A stretch of DNA of 64,000 bases. Origin: Ovis canadensis. Taxonomy: Eukaryota > Chordata > Mammalia > Artiodactyla > Bovidae. The DNA lies in the NCBI RefSeq assembly GCF_042477335.2, contig NC_091260.1, positions 48,379,001 to 48,443,000 of the forward strand, written 5' to 3'. Position numbers and translations under genes: made by a program. Positions 10,420 through 21,866 of the stretch are shown here, piece after piece. How positions within the stretch are numbered: position 1 is the stretch's first letter; every line of letters begins with the position of its first letter. Under the pieces are notes generated by a model. That model was given only the letters and a program-made list of their open reading frames with translations. It was not told where the DNA came from and made no database searches.

Positions 10420-10825
10420 TGAGATTGTGGTAGCAGGCTATTTAATCTATATTTCTTCAGAATTCAGGAATTTTTTGGTAATTCATTGCAATGTCTTAGA
10501 ATGATGACTACTTACTGTTAAGTGTATTTCTAAAGTAACAATGCCATGAAATTATATACACTGCATATGAAATTGTCTGCTTACTTTGTAATCATACATT
10601 TAATCTGACACTTTGAAAATGTGTTTGTTTTTTAATATTTAATCCAGATTTAGTGGTTTGTTTCATCTCTGGGATAAATAAAGAATATACTTTCTGTAAT
10701 CAGTGTGATGCTGGTAAAATGCTCACTCTCCCTTTTCCGATACCACAATCACCTGTTTAGGTATCCTCCTTCCACTTAAAAAATAATACTCCTTCACTGT
10801 CAGTATTTATATTATGCCTAATTGT
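10420..10825. other. C9 intron, nothing recognised
   Basis: A/T-rich unique sequence without named repeats or convincing frames. Confidence 0.5.
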
Positions 10826-11125
10826 ATAATTATTTTTTTAACTTTTGTATTGTGGTATAGCCTATTAACAATGTTGTGATAGCTTCAAGTGAACAGTGAA
10901 GGGACTCAACCATACGTATATACATGTATCCATTCTCCCCCAAACTCCCCTGCCACATAACATTGAACAGAGTTCCATGTGCTATACACTAGGTCCTTGT
11001 TGATTATCCGTTTTAAATAAAGCAGTGTATACGTGTCCATCCCAAACTCCCCAACTATCCCTTCCCTCCATCTGCGCCCCAATCCCCAGCAACAATATAA
11101 CTGTTTTTTATAGGTCAGTACATTG
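10826..11125 (-). mobile_element. L1 3'-end fragment, antisense
   Basis: TTGTATTGTGGTATAGCCTA, GAGTTCCATGTGCTATACAC and GGTCCTTGTTGATTATCCGT match the reversed ruminant L1 3' UTR. Confidence 0.65.
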
Positions 11126-11451
11126 CCTCTATTCACATGCACACTCACTCAAAGAGAGCAGTTGGAAAATCCTTGAAGTCATTCAACAACTATTTAATTG
11201 TGGACTTACTATGTGGCCAGACACTGTTCTAGGTGCTTAGAATACATTTGTGAACCAAACTAACAAAGATTCTTATTCTCATGGAGCTGAAAGTTTAGCA
11301 GGGAAGATAGATTAAAAATAAGCATAACAGCAAAAAAGGGAAGCTATAGACTATTTAAAAAATGACAGGTGCTATAGAGTAAAATGAAGAGAGTAGAGTA
11401 GCATAAGGCAATTAGGAGTCCTGGGCAGATGGCAATATTTAAAAAGAGACT

Positions 11452-11759
11452 TAGGGGACTCCACTGGTAGTTCAGTGATTAAGCATCTGCCTTCTAATGC
11501 AAAGAACCTGGGTTCAATACCTAGTCAAGAAAATAAAATCCACATGCCACTGGGCAGCTAAGTTTGCACACTACAACTACTGATCCTGTGCACAACTGCT
11601 GCTGCTGCTGCTGCTAAGTCGCTTCAGTCGTGTCCAACTCTGTGTGACCCCAGAGATGGCAACCCACTAGGCTCCCCTGTCCCTGGGATTCTCTAAGCAA
11701 GAACACTGGATAAGCACATTTACTGCAATGAAAACCCATCTCAGCGCAAAAAAATTAAA
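11452..11759 (+). mobile_element. CHR-type tRNA SINE, split by a Bov-A fragment
   Basis: GGACTCCACTGGTAGTTCAG and GGTTCAATACC box B at the left; CACTACAACTACTGATCC before and TGCAATGAAAACCCATCTCA after the inserted Bov-A. Confidence 0.7.
11588..11709 (-). mobile_element. Bov-A monomer with (AGC)n tail, nested
   Basis: Begins with GCTGCTGCTGCTGCTGCTAA (the reversed AGC tail), then TCGCTTCAGTCGTGTCC, ending CAAGAACACTGG. It is inserted in the CHR SINE. Confidence 0.85.
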
Positions 11760-12427
11760 ATAAAAAATTAATAAGTTTAGGATAGGCTTCATTGAGAAGA
11801 TAAGATCTTAATAAAGATTTGAAGGAGAGGAAACAGTCAAATATAACTGGCAGAAGGATCTATTAAAGACAAGTCCCTAAGATGGGAACATACTTGCACA
11901 TTGGGCCAAAGTAAAGCAGCAGGAGAAAAAGTTAGTGAGGTTATCTTGAATCAGATTTTTTAAAAAAAGGCCTCACAGCCTATGATAAGAGTTTGATTTT
12001 TTTCAATGAGTGACATGAGGGACCATTGGAATGTTTTGAATAGAAGATTGACATATTTTAATATATTTTAAATGACTACTCTGGATATTGTTGGGACAAC
12101 ATTATGAAAGTTAGTAGCAAAAGCAAGAAGATTTGTTAAAACCTATTGCAAGAATCTAGGTGAGAGATGATGGCATTTCAGAAAAGGACAGTTGTAGATT
12201 CAAACATGACTCAGTTTTTGCTCTGAGCAACCAGAAGAATGGAGTTGCTATCAGCTGAGGTGGAGAAAACTTCAGGTAGAGCAGGTTTGGAGAAGAAGAC
12301 CATTAGTTAAGTTTTAGATTGTGTTTGAGATGTCTATTTGACATTCCATTGGCGACATAAAGTAGTAAGTTGATGTTATGAGTCTGACATTTGAGAAGGA
12401 GGTCTGGAATTAAGCTTTAAGTTTGAG

Positions 12428-12613
12428 AAAGCAAAAGTTGCTTAGTCATGTCTGACTCTTTGAGTCCCCATGGACTACACAGTCCATGAAATTCTCCAGG
12501 CCAGAATACTGGAGTGGGTGGCCTTTTCCTTCTCCAGGGGATCTTCCCAACACAGGGATAAAATCCAGGTCTCCCACATTGCAGGCAGATTCTTTACCAG
12601 CTGAATCACAAGC
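12428..12613 (-). mobile_element. Bov-tA SINE, antisense
   Basis: AAAAGTTGCTTAGTCATGTC at the left and the reversed tRNA-like head (TTGCAGGCAGATTCTTTACC) at the right. Inserted in the ancient repeat. Confidence 0.88.
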
Positions 12614-12646
12614 TGTTAATAAATAGATGGTGCTTAAAGTCATAGG

Positions 12647-15600
12647 ATTTAATATTGCATAAGGACGAGGAATGTTAGGTCCAATGAATCAAGATAAATT
12701 GGACGTGGTCAAACAGAAGAGGACAAGATTGAACATTGACATCTTAGGAATCAGTGAACTAAAATGGATAGGAATGGGCAAATTTAATTCAGATGACCAT
12801 TATATCTACTACTGTGGACAAGAAGCTCTTAGTAGAAATGAAGTAGACCAAATAGTCAACAAAAGAGTCTGAAATGCAGTACTTGGGTACAATCTCAAAA
12901 ACAATAGAATAATCTCAGTTTGTTTCAAAGGCAAATCATTCAACATCACAGTAACCCAAGTCTGTGCCCCAACCATTAAGGCCAAAGAAACTGAAGATGA
13001 CTGGTTCTATGAAGACCTACAATGCCTTCTTAGAACTGACACTTAATGTCAGATGTCCTTTTCATCATCAGTTCAGTTGCTCAGTCATGTCCAACTCTTC
13101 GCAATACCATGGACTGCAGCAGGACAGGCTTCCCTGTCCATCACCAGCTCCTGCAACTTGCTCAAACTCATGTCCATTGAGTCAGTGATGCCATCCAACC
13201 ATCTCATCCTCCGTCATCCCCTTCTCCTCCTGCCTTCAATCTTTCCCACATCAGGTTCTTTTCTAATGAGTCAGTTCTTTGCATCAGTTGGCCAAAGTAT
13301 TGGAGCTTCAGTTTCAGCATCAGTCTGTCTAATGAATAATTAGGACTGATTTCCTTTAGGATTGTTTGGTTTGATCTCCCTTTCATCATAGGGGTTTAGA
13401 AGGCAAAAGTAGGAAGTCAAGAGACATCCAGAAAAACAGGCAAGTTTGGCCTCGGAGTACAAAATGAAGCAGGGCAAAGGCTAACAGAATTTTGTCAAGA
13501 GAACACAATGGTCATAGCAAACACCCTTTTCCAGCAACTCAAGAGATGACTGTACACATGGACATCACCAGATGGTCAGTACCTGATTCAGATTATGTTC
13601 TTTGCAACAAAAGATAGAGAAGCTCTATGCAATCAGCAAAAATAAGACCTGGAGCTGATTGTGACTCAAATCATGAGTTTCTTATTGCAAAATTCAGGTT
13701 TAAAAAGAAGAAAGTAGAGAAAACCACTAGGTCATTCAGGTATGACCTGAATCCAATCCCTTATGATTATACAGCAGAGGTGATGAATAGATTCAAGGGA
13801 TTAGATCTGATAGAGTGCCTGAAGAACTATGGATGGAGGCTCATAACATTGTACAGGAGCCAGTGACCAAAACCATTCCAAAGAAAATAAATGCAAGAAG
13901 GTGAACTGTTTGTCTGAGGAGGCTTTACAAAGCTGAGGAAAGAAGAGAGGATAGAGGCAAAGGAGAAGGGGAAATAAATATCCAACTGAATGCAGAGTTC
14001 CAGAGAATAGTAAGGTGAGCTAAGAAGGCCTTCTTAAGTGAACAATGTAAAGAAATAGAGGAAAACAATAGAATGGGAAAGACTAGAGATCTATTCAGGA
14101 AAATTGGAGAAATCAAGGGAACGTTTCATGCAAGGGTGGGCACAATAAAGGACAGAAATGGTTAAGATTTAACAGAAGCAGAAGAGATTAAGAAGAGGTG
14201 GCAAGAATACAGAAAAAAAACTATACAAAAAAAAAGGCCTTAATAACCCAGATGGTATTGTCACTCATTTAAGGCTGGACATCTTGGAGTGTGAAGTCAA
14301 GTGAGATTTAGAAAACATTACTATAAAAAAGCTAGTGGAGGTGATGGAATTCCAGCTGAGCTATTTCAATTCCTAAAAGATGTTGCTGTTAAAGTGCTGC
14401 ACTCAGTATGTCAGCAAATTCAGGAAACTCAGCAGTGGCCACAGTACTGGAAACTGTCATTTTTCATTCCAATCCCAAAGAAGGACAATGCAAAAGAATG
14501 TTCAAACTACTGTAAAATTGCACTCATTTCACATGCTAGCAAGGTTATACTAAAAACCCTTCAAGCTAGGCTTCAGCAGTCCATGAACTGAGAAATTCCA
14601 GATGAACAAGCTGTGTTTCAAAGAGGCAGAGGAACCAGAGATCAAATTGCCAGCATCTGTTGGATCATGGAGAAAGCAAGGGAGTTCTAGAAAAACATCT
14701 ATTTCTCCTTCATTGACTATGCCAAAGCCTTTGACCTTGTAGATCACAGCAAACTGTGGGAAATTCTTATATAGTTGGGAGTACCAGACCACCCTACCCA
14801 TCTCCTGAGAAACCTGTATATGTGTCAAGCAGCAAGAGTTAGAACTTTACGTGGAACAACTGACTGGTTCAAAATTGGGAAAGGAGTACAAAAAGGCTAT
14901 ATATTGCCACCCTGCTTATTTAACTTATATACAGAGTACATCATGTGAAATGCTGGGCTAGATGACTCACAAGCTGGAATCAAGATTGCTAGGAGAAATA
15001 TCAAAAACCTCAGATATGAAGATGATACCACTGTAAGAGCAGAAAGTAAAGAGGAAATAAAGAGCTTCTTGATGGGGATGAAAAGGAGAGTGAAAAAGCT
15101 AGCTTGAAACTCGACATGAAAAAGCTAAGATCATGGCATCTGGTCCCATCACTGCACGGCAAGTAGAAGGGGAAAAGAAGGAGAAGTGATTATCTTTCCT
15201 TGGGCTCCAAAATCACTGCAGAATTTGACTGCAGCCATGAAATTAAAAAACGCTTGCTCCTTAGGAGGAAAACTATGACAAATCTAGACAGCATAGACAG
15301 ATCACTGTGCTGACAAAAGTCCATATCGTCAAAGCTATGATTTTTCCAGCAGTCATGTATGGATGTGAGAGTTCAACCATAGAGGAGGCTGAGAGCCAAA
15401 GAATTGATATTTTGGAATTGTGGTGCTGCAGATGACTCTTGAGACAGCAAGAAGATCAAACCAGTCAATCCTAAAAGAAATCAATCCTGAACATACGTTG
15501 GAAGGACGGTTAGTAAAGTTGAAGCTCCAATACTTTGGCCAACTGATGAGAAGAGCCCACTCATTTCCCTGACGCTGGGAAAGATTGAGTGCAATAGGAG

Positions 15601-15754
15601 AAGTAGGTGGCAGAGGATGAGATAGCATCCCCAACTCAGTGCTCATGAATCTGAGCTAACTGTGGGAGATGGTGGAAGACCGAGGAGTCTGGTGTGCTAC
15701 AATCCATGGATCCCACAGAGTGAGACACAATTAAGCAACTGAACAACAAAATAT
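12647..15754 (+). mobile_element. Near-full-length BovB LINE with target duplication
   Basis: Includes the start of the BovB ORF at 12672 (MLGPMNQDKLDVV, ILGISELKW, SDDHYIYYCGQE: the apurinic-type endonuclease domain), the RT region (about 14340-15110; CYADD-equivalent degraded to YEDDT) and the C-terminal domain to 15740. It is split by a smaller antisense BovB at 13069-13380. Flanks ATAGATGGTGCTT at 12623-12635 and 15755-15767 match exactly and extend to about 24 bp with 4 mismatches. Many frameshifts and stops; no functional protein. Total about 2.8 kb without the insertion. Confidence 0.92.
13069..13380 (-). mobile_element. BovB 3' fragment inserted into BovB
   Basis: A reversed BovB 3' end (CAGTTCAGTTGCTCAGTC onward) sits inside the endonuclease domain of the host BovB. 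Perfect 9-bp direct repeats TTTCATCAT at 13060-13068 and 13381-13389 mark the insertion; the BovB sequence resumes immediately after. Confidence 0.93.
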
Positions 15755-16325
15755 ATAGATGGTGCTTCAAGTTGCAGGCCTTGGCAAGACCACTAAAAAC
15801 TTAGTGTGGTTAGAAAAGGGAAGATCAAAGACTAAACTCAAGAAACTTCAATAGAAAGTGGTCTGGGGAACGAGGAGTGGAGGAAAGAAGAATGTAGCCA
15901 GGGTAATGCCATAGAACCTAATTACTCAGAGTGTGTTGTGTGACCAGTAGAAGCAATGTCACTGGGAAGTTAGGATCTCAGACCCTACAACAAAACTACT
16001 GAGTCAGAACTGCATTGTGACAAGATTCTCTAGATATTTACACTGTATGGTTTGAGAAACACTATTCTTGATGGCAAAAAAGAAAAGAGTGATGAACTGT
16101 GTCAAATGTACTAATATACGAAAGAGGATATATAGACGTGACCACTGGCTTTAGCATTATAAAGATCACTGGCCCCTTCAGAAGAGGTTTTGAATAAAAG
16201 AGAAGTTTTGTTGGGAGTGGAGAGGGCAGCAGCATGACTGGGTTAGATTTAAGAGAAAATGGGAAGAGAAGAAATGGAAACAACCAGACTAGAAAACTCT
16301 TTAAAGGAATTTTGCTTCTAACTGG

Positions 16326-16460
16326 GCTTCCCTGGTAGCTCATCTGGTAAGGAATCTGCCTGCAATGCAGGAGACCCCTGCATTCAGGTCTGAATGCAGG
16401 TTCAATTACTGAGTTGGGGAGATTTCCTGGAGAAGATAGAATACCCACTCCAGTATTCTT
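16326..16460 (+). mobile_element. Bov-tA SINE, partial first unit
   Basis: GGCTTCCCTGGTAGCTCATC, an internally duplicated TGCATTCAGGTC segment, then ACCCACTCCAGTATTCTTG. The body stops where the next SINE begins. Confidence 0.8.
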
Positions 16461-16462
16461 GA

Positions 16463-16668
16463 GCTTCCCTGGTGGCTCAGATGGTAAGGAATCAGCCCAC
16501 AATGCGGGAGACCTGGGTTCAATATCTGGGTTGGGAAGATCCCCGGAAGAGGGCATGGCAGCCACTCCAGAATTCTGGCCTGGAGAATCCTCATGGACAG
16601 AGGAGGCTGGTGGTCTACAGTCCATGGAGCCACTAAGAGTCGGACATGACTAAGAGACTAAACACAAT
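16463..16668 (+). mobile_element. Bov-tA SINE, second unit
   Basis: GCTTCCCTGGTGGCTCAGAT to GGACATGACTAAGAGACTAA. Complete head and body, in direct tandem with the previous partial copy. Confidence 0.88.
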
Positions 16669-17548
16669 GAAGGCAAAGAAATGGATGGCAAGTGATCAGG
16701 CAAGTAAAACCAAGAAATTATTTTTATTCCCTTAAGATGGAAGAAACAAGAATGGATTTGGATGGGAATGATCTAAGATCTATCTCTAACATAAGCGGAA
16801 CCAAAGAATATAATGTCTTTCTGACAAGATACACCTCTCAATTTCAGCAAATGAAAAGAATTTCAAATATGTTTTGTGCATCTTTGAGATTCTGTTAAGA
16901 ATGATTATGCAATTCACCAAATAGAAAACATATAAATACGGAATAAGTTTCTTTAAGATTCTTGTTAGATACTGAATCACCCAGTATCAGTTGAAGTTAA
17001 GTCCCGCAGTGTAAACAGTTGTGCTTCTAAAACATAAAAAATTTGCTATGATGTTCATACATACCAAGATTCACCTTTAAAAAATACAAATAAAATGTTT
17101 TAAACTCCTATGCAATCAACAGATGTTCACCACAACTACAGCAGGAAAATTTTAAAGGAACCTTCCAGAAAATCATAGGATCTCAATTGTGGTTTAATTT
17201 TGCCTAGGACAGTCTATAGCATTGATCACACATAGCTCTTTGTCGCTGCCCCAGTTTTCCTTGGGAAATGTAAGCCATCATCCCTGGGAACATTTAAGTG
17301 CTGAGGTGTTTAGATTGACTTTAATACTACTTCTTCAAATATTGTCTGTCTTTCCCTGTTATCAAAGATTCAGAGGACTTAGGAGAAGGCACAGAAAGGC
17401 CTGAGACCCAGGTTTTCAGTACCAATCTTTGCCACAGATTTGTGGAAAATAATTTGATACCTTTGTGTCCCAATTTCCTTGTATGTAAAATAAGATTAGG
17501 CTTCATATATAATGTCTACATATCCTTCTATTAACATTTTAAGTCACC
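16669..17548. other. C9 intron; MIR remnant at about 17395-17510
   Basis: 16669-17394 shows nothing I recognise. 17395-17510 (CAATTTCCTTGTATGTAAAA after a weak head) is a probable MIR in + orientation. Confidence 0.45.
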
Positions 17549-17814
17549 TTGCTGCTAAGTCACTTCAGTCGTGTCCGACTCTGTGCGACCCCATAGACGG
17601 CAGCCCACCAGGCTCCCCTGTCCCTGGGATTCTCCAGGCAAGAACACTGGAGTGGGTTGCCATTTCCTTCTCCAATGCCTGAAAGTGAAAAGTGAAAGGG
17701 AAGTCGCTCAGTTGTGTCTGACTCTGTGTGACCCCATGGACTGCAGCCCACCAGGCTCCTCCGTCCATGGGATTTTCCCAGCAAGAGTACTGGAGTGGGG
17801 TGCCATCGCCTTAG
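17549..17814 (-). mobile_element. Bov-A2 dimeric SINE, antisense
   Basis: GCTGCTAAGTCACTTCAGTC at the left and the second monomer ending TGGGGTGCCATCGCC. Two reversed Bov-A units. Inserted at the edge of an older L1. Confidence 0.9.
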
Positions 17815-18770
17815 TGAGGTATAATTTACATAAAATAAAATGAAAATATTTTAGCATATAGTTCCATTGACTGTTATATCCACCTTTGTAACCACCTCCT
17901 CAAACAAATGCAAAATATTTCCATCACCTCAAGAAAATTCCCTCGTGCCCTTTGAATCAATCCCCTACCACCTAGGAGGCAACTGCTGACCAGATTTCTC
18001 TGACCACAGCTTAGTTTCACCTATTCTAGAACTTTATATAAATACAATAGAGTCATAGAGTATATGGGCTTCCCAGGTGTCACTGGTGGTAAAGAACCCT
18101 TCTGCCAACACAGGAGCGTAAGAGACAGGTTCAGTCTCTGGGTTGGGAAGATCCCCTGGAGGAGGGTATGACAACCCACTGCAGTATTCTTGCCTGGAAA
18201 ACCCCATGGACAAAGGAGCCTCGCAGGCTTTAGTCCATAGGGTTGCAAAGAGCTGGACATGACTGAAACAACCATATACACACACACACATACAGTATAA
18301 ACTCTTTGGTATATATTTCACTCAGGAAAATATTTTTGAGATTTATTTGTATTGTTGCCTGTAACAGTAGTTCATTCCCTTTTATTGCTAACTAGTATTC
18401 TTTTGTGTGAATAGACTACAATTTGTCTATTTACTCTCCTGTCAGTGGACATTTGTCATTTTCCATTTTAAGCTATTCTGCTCAAAGTTGCTATAAAAGC
18501 CTCTTACAGATCTTTTTGTGAACTGCTCTTATTGATCTTATGTAGAAATGAATTTGCTGGCCGTGGGAGTGTTGACTATTTTTAGAAACTGCCAAACAGT
18601 TCTCCAAAGTGATTGTACCATTTACCCTTCCACCAGCAATGCATGAGAGTTCTATTTTCTGTACATCTTCATCAACACTTTTGATAGGATTTTAATTATG
18701 TCATTCAAATGGGTTAAAGTGTTACCTTGTTGTCATGGCTAAAAAGCATATTGACAATGGAAATTCTAAA
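17815..18770 (-). mobile_element. L1 fragment, antisense, split by Bov-tA
   Basis: GAGGTATAATTTACATAAAA, TCTGACCACAGCTTAG and CAATAGAGTCATAGAGTATA, then after the SINE CATTCCCTTTTATTGCTAAC and TCCAAAGTGATTGTACCATT. This is the reversed 3' region of an old L1, ending within about 70-90 bp of C9 exon 7. Confidence 0.8.
18065..18288 (+). mobile_element. Bov-tA2 SINE with 11-bp target duplication
   Basis: TGGGCTTCCCAGGTGTCACT head to an (AC)n-like end. The flanks CATAGAGTATA (18054-18064) and CATACAGTATA (18289-18299) match at 10 of 11 positions and lie in the L1. Confidence 0.88.
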
Positions 18771-18840
18771 TTTTGTGAGTTTTGAATTTGAAATAAGGGT
18801 GATAAAATTCATGTTTCTTTTCTTCTGCTCTGCAATAAAG

Positions 18841-19081
18841 GAAAAGGCGTTTCTGCATGTAAAAGGAAAAGTCCACCTGGGAAGATTTGTGATGAGAAGT
18901 CGGGATGTCATGCTGCAAACAACTTTCTTGGATTCTATAAATGCTCTGCCGACTGCTTATGAAAAGGGGGAATATTTTGCATTTTTGGAAACCTATGGAA
19001 CCCACTACAGTAGCTCTGGGTCTCTTGGAGGACTCTATGAACTAATATATGTTTTGGATAAAAAGTCCATGGAGCAGAAAG
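18841..19081 (+). CDS. C9: C9 coding exon 7 (MACPF core signature)
   Basis: 241 nt, phase 0 to 1. It translates from [16 protein letters not shown] to DKKSMEQK plus one base of a split glycine codon. It contains the MACPF signature [16 protein letters not shown] (about exon codons 55-70), characteristic of complement C6-C9 and perforin, followed by the LIYVLDK strand. The donor is AAAG|GTATAC. The acceptor is weak-looking: the intron ends GCAATAAAG, with A at -3 and an AATAAA hexamer at 18834-18839. The start at GAAAAG is chosen because the previous exon ends in KK and the family reads KKEK. The open frame runs on past the donor by chance. An antisense L1 ends about 70 bp upstream. Confidence 0.95.
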
Positions 19082-19383
19082 GTATACTGAGAAATAGAGC
19101 TCTAGCTTCCAATGTTGTTTGAATCAACCACTGTTTCTAGCACTAACCTCTTCCAGTGGTTAGCACTAAAAATAGTGGTAGAGTTCTATAACCTGCTTCT
19201 TTGAAAAAATTCTTTTCCTGCCTTTTGGCCTCTAAAATCCTATCAAACAGCAAGTTGTTTTCCACCTCAAACAAGATCATTTGGCCATGTACTACTCAGC
19301 AAGCCTACTGAGAAATGCACAAATTCGTATTGCAATATAATGTTATTTAGTGATGCTGCTTTTAGTGAAGCGCTATTTACAAA

Positions 19384-19605
19384 GGGCTTCCCGGGTGGGG
19401 CTAGTGGTAAAGTACCCACCGCCAATGCAGGAGACCTAAGAGACACGGCTTCTATCCCTGGGTTGGGAATAGACCCAAGGAAGGCATGGCAACCCACTCC
19501 AGTATTCTTGCCTAGAGAATCCCAAGAACAGAGGAGTTTGGTGGGCTACAGCCCGTGGGGTCACAAAGAGTCGGACCTGACTGAAGCAACTTAGCACAGT
19601 CCACA
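19384..19605 (+). mobile_element. Bov-tA2 SINE with target duplication
   Basis: GGGCTTCCCGGGTGGGGCTA head to TTAGCACAGTCCACA. The flanks GCGCTATTTACAA (from 19370) and GCACTATTTACAA (from 19606) differ by one base. 19082-19369 has no recognised feature. Confidence 0.9.
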
Positions 19606-19619
19606 GCACTATTTACAAG

Positions 19620-21384
19620 GGAAAAGAAAGTACAAGAGACACCATTTATATAACCTCTTGCTTAATCTGTAGACTGGTTCAGTTATATGTGTGCCAATTA
19701 TCTTCAAAGTATTCTTGAGAAGTGGAAAGGAAATGTTATAAAGTTTCTCCCAGAGTGGAAGGAAGAAGCAGTGGTAACAACATATAAGTCTAAAGCAAGA
19801 ATGGAAAATTAGTTTTACTCCATATGATGACAGTTCTAACCATAGAGTGGTAGTTGAATTGGGTCCATATTGAGTAGGTTTCTGACCACAGTTGAAATCA
19901 TAGAAAAGACTCTTATTGATCATCAGTGTCTGCCATATGTACAGAATAGGTCTGTGAGCTACATAATTAAAATCCTAGCCTAAAGACTTCCTCAAAGCCT
20001 TTTAAAAATAAACTAAATGCAAATTTTCTATGTTAATAAGTTTTAATTATTGATTTTGTGGGTAATTATGGCTAATTACAATACTCTTTAAAGAGGTGAT
20101 AAATGTCAGCCTATCTCCTTTCTCTGTTCTCAAAGTTTTGGGATGTATCTCTTAGCAAAGGAAATGTTGCCAAAACCACTTCCACAGCTTCTTATCCTTA
20201 GCCTCTGGTTGTGTCAAGTGAAAATAAAAGGGGGGTTCAGTTCTGATCCTAAAGCCTGACCTGTACCCACAGTGGATAAACATTTTGTAGATGAAACGAA
20301 TATGAATGGCCAGAACCAATTGCTTTTGATGCCTCAGTCTTGGACCAGTAGAAGCATTGCCAGGGGAAGGGGAGTATGATGTTTCTTGGCTTATACTGCC
20401 TCCCAAGGCTGTTCCCGAGAGATGGTATAAATAGGTCTCTAGGAGCCCTGACTGGTAGCCTATATTGATAGATATCATGTGGGGAAGGGGCACAAAAGGG
20501 ATGCGTCTTAAATAACCTGAAAGTCAGAAGAGAAGTGTGATCAAATCACAAAGAGCCCTTCAGGCTAAGAGTTGCTTTGGTGAAAAACCCCACAGGTTGA
20601 AATCTTTCATCATGGATAACTCAGAGCTACCTACTTACATCTATGTACCTTCTGGCCTTAGTAGACAAAGATGATTAGGTCAACCCTGGGTCTTTGAAGA
20701 GCGAATCACTCTGCTTACTTTTCCACTTTGCCGCACCCATGGACCAAGTCACATCCTCCACCTCGGTGTGGGATGTCCAGACTCTGTCTGGTCATGAAAA
20801 GGTCCACAGCTGAGGTAGAGAATCTAAGCTTTGGGGTCACTTAGGTATTTTCATCCCCATCTTAGAATTCTCATGTTTCTTGTGTTAAGGTTGGAAATTT
20901 AGTATTCTGAATTTCTAGCATTGCCTTCCATTTTTATTCTCCTTCCTCCTTTCCCATTGAAAATTCCACAGAACATTTCTTAAATTCTCACTAATTATGG
21001 GTACACCAAAGACACTTGCTGAATGAATGAATGACTAAATACCCCAGATATCTACTTCTAAATTTCACTTTGAGATTCTAATCCACAATGGGATTAACTT
21101 AGCCTATCCCTTTCTTTTTTCATAAAGTATTTTGGCTTCCAGGACAAACAACTACATGTTTATATACGTGCGTGTGATCAGAAATGATAAATAAGAGCAA
21201 AAACTATAGGGTCAATGATCTGAGGCCTGGGCAGTTACTCTTAAAGAGATAATTTCCTATATACTCAAGTAAATATTAGGATTTTTCTTCCTTATCACTG
21301 GAGCATCCACACACCGCAGTGAGTCAGCTCCCATGACCAGTGTCTACTAAAGAGTATTCACAGGACTAGAACAAAGTGTCATGT
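19620..21384. other. C9 intron, no gene recognised
   Basis: 1.8 kb without ruminant repeats. A TATAAATA motif occurs at 20426-20433 within an otherwise unassigned block at 20150-20850 that could be an old LTR. A minus-strand open frame at 20152-20493 has no recognisable domain. Confidence 0.4.
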
Positions 21385-21575
21385 ATTTGAATCATCTGCC
21401 CAAAGCAGGTTCCTTAACTGTTTCATGATTCTGTACCCTCATCTGTAAAATGAGGATAATGATAAAGCTTACCTCAAGAGGTTAATGTGAGGATTAAGTT
21501 AGTCAATTCCACAAAATACTTAGAATGATGCTGGGCACGTAATCATTCAGTACATGTTAGACATTGTCTCCCTTT
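21385..21575 (+). mobile_element. MIR SINE
   Basis: CTCATCTGTAAAATGAGGAT, GAGGTTAATGTGAGGATTAA and ATGATGCTGGGCACGTAATC are MIR core and 3' blocks. It lies about 290 bp upstream of C9 exon 8. Confidence 0.75.
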
Positions 21576-21866
21576 TATGGTGTTAGAGATAAAGGTCTTC
21601 AAATAACCACCCTGGTCTGACTCACATCCTTTTTCACAAGCAGTAAATATATTTGTCCTTTACCATTAAGTTCACAAGCAAAGTCAAAGGAGACCACTAG
21701 ATTCTAGTATGAGGGCAAAGTGGGGCAGATAGAACCTTACAGCTGAGTTCAGTAATAATGTCTAGGAATCTAAGTCAGTATGTTTCTTACAAAATAACAT
21801 CATTGGAATTTATTGATGATATTGATAGATACTATCGAATAATTTCCAACTAAATATATTAAACAG

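Larger units (their letters stand above)
11180..16325. other. Ancient interspersed repeat split by four younger insertions
   Basis: Segments 11180-11451, 11760-12427, 12614-12646 and 15755-16325 read as one old, diverged element (for example GGCCAGACACTGTTCTAGGT, CATGGAGCTGAAAGTTTAGC, CTAGGTGAGAGATGATGGCA, ACTGTGTCAAATGTACTAAT) interrupted in order by a CHR SINE, a Bov-tA and a BovB. I think it is L2-like, but the family name is uncertain. Confidence 0.5.

Noticed and set aside
16062..16633. 187-codon - strand frame
   Set aside because: Antisense reading of two Bov-tA SINEs and an ancient repeat.
18727..19122. 131-codon continuous frame as a single-exon gene
   Set aside because: Only 18841-19081 is coding (C9 exon 7); the flanks are intron read through by chance.
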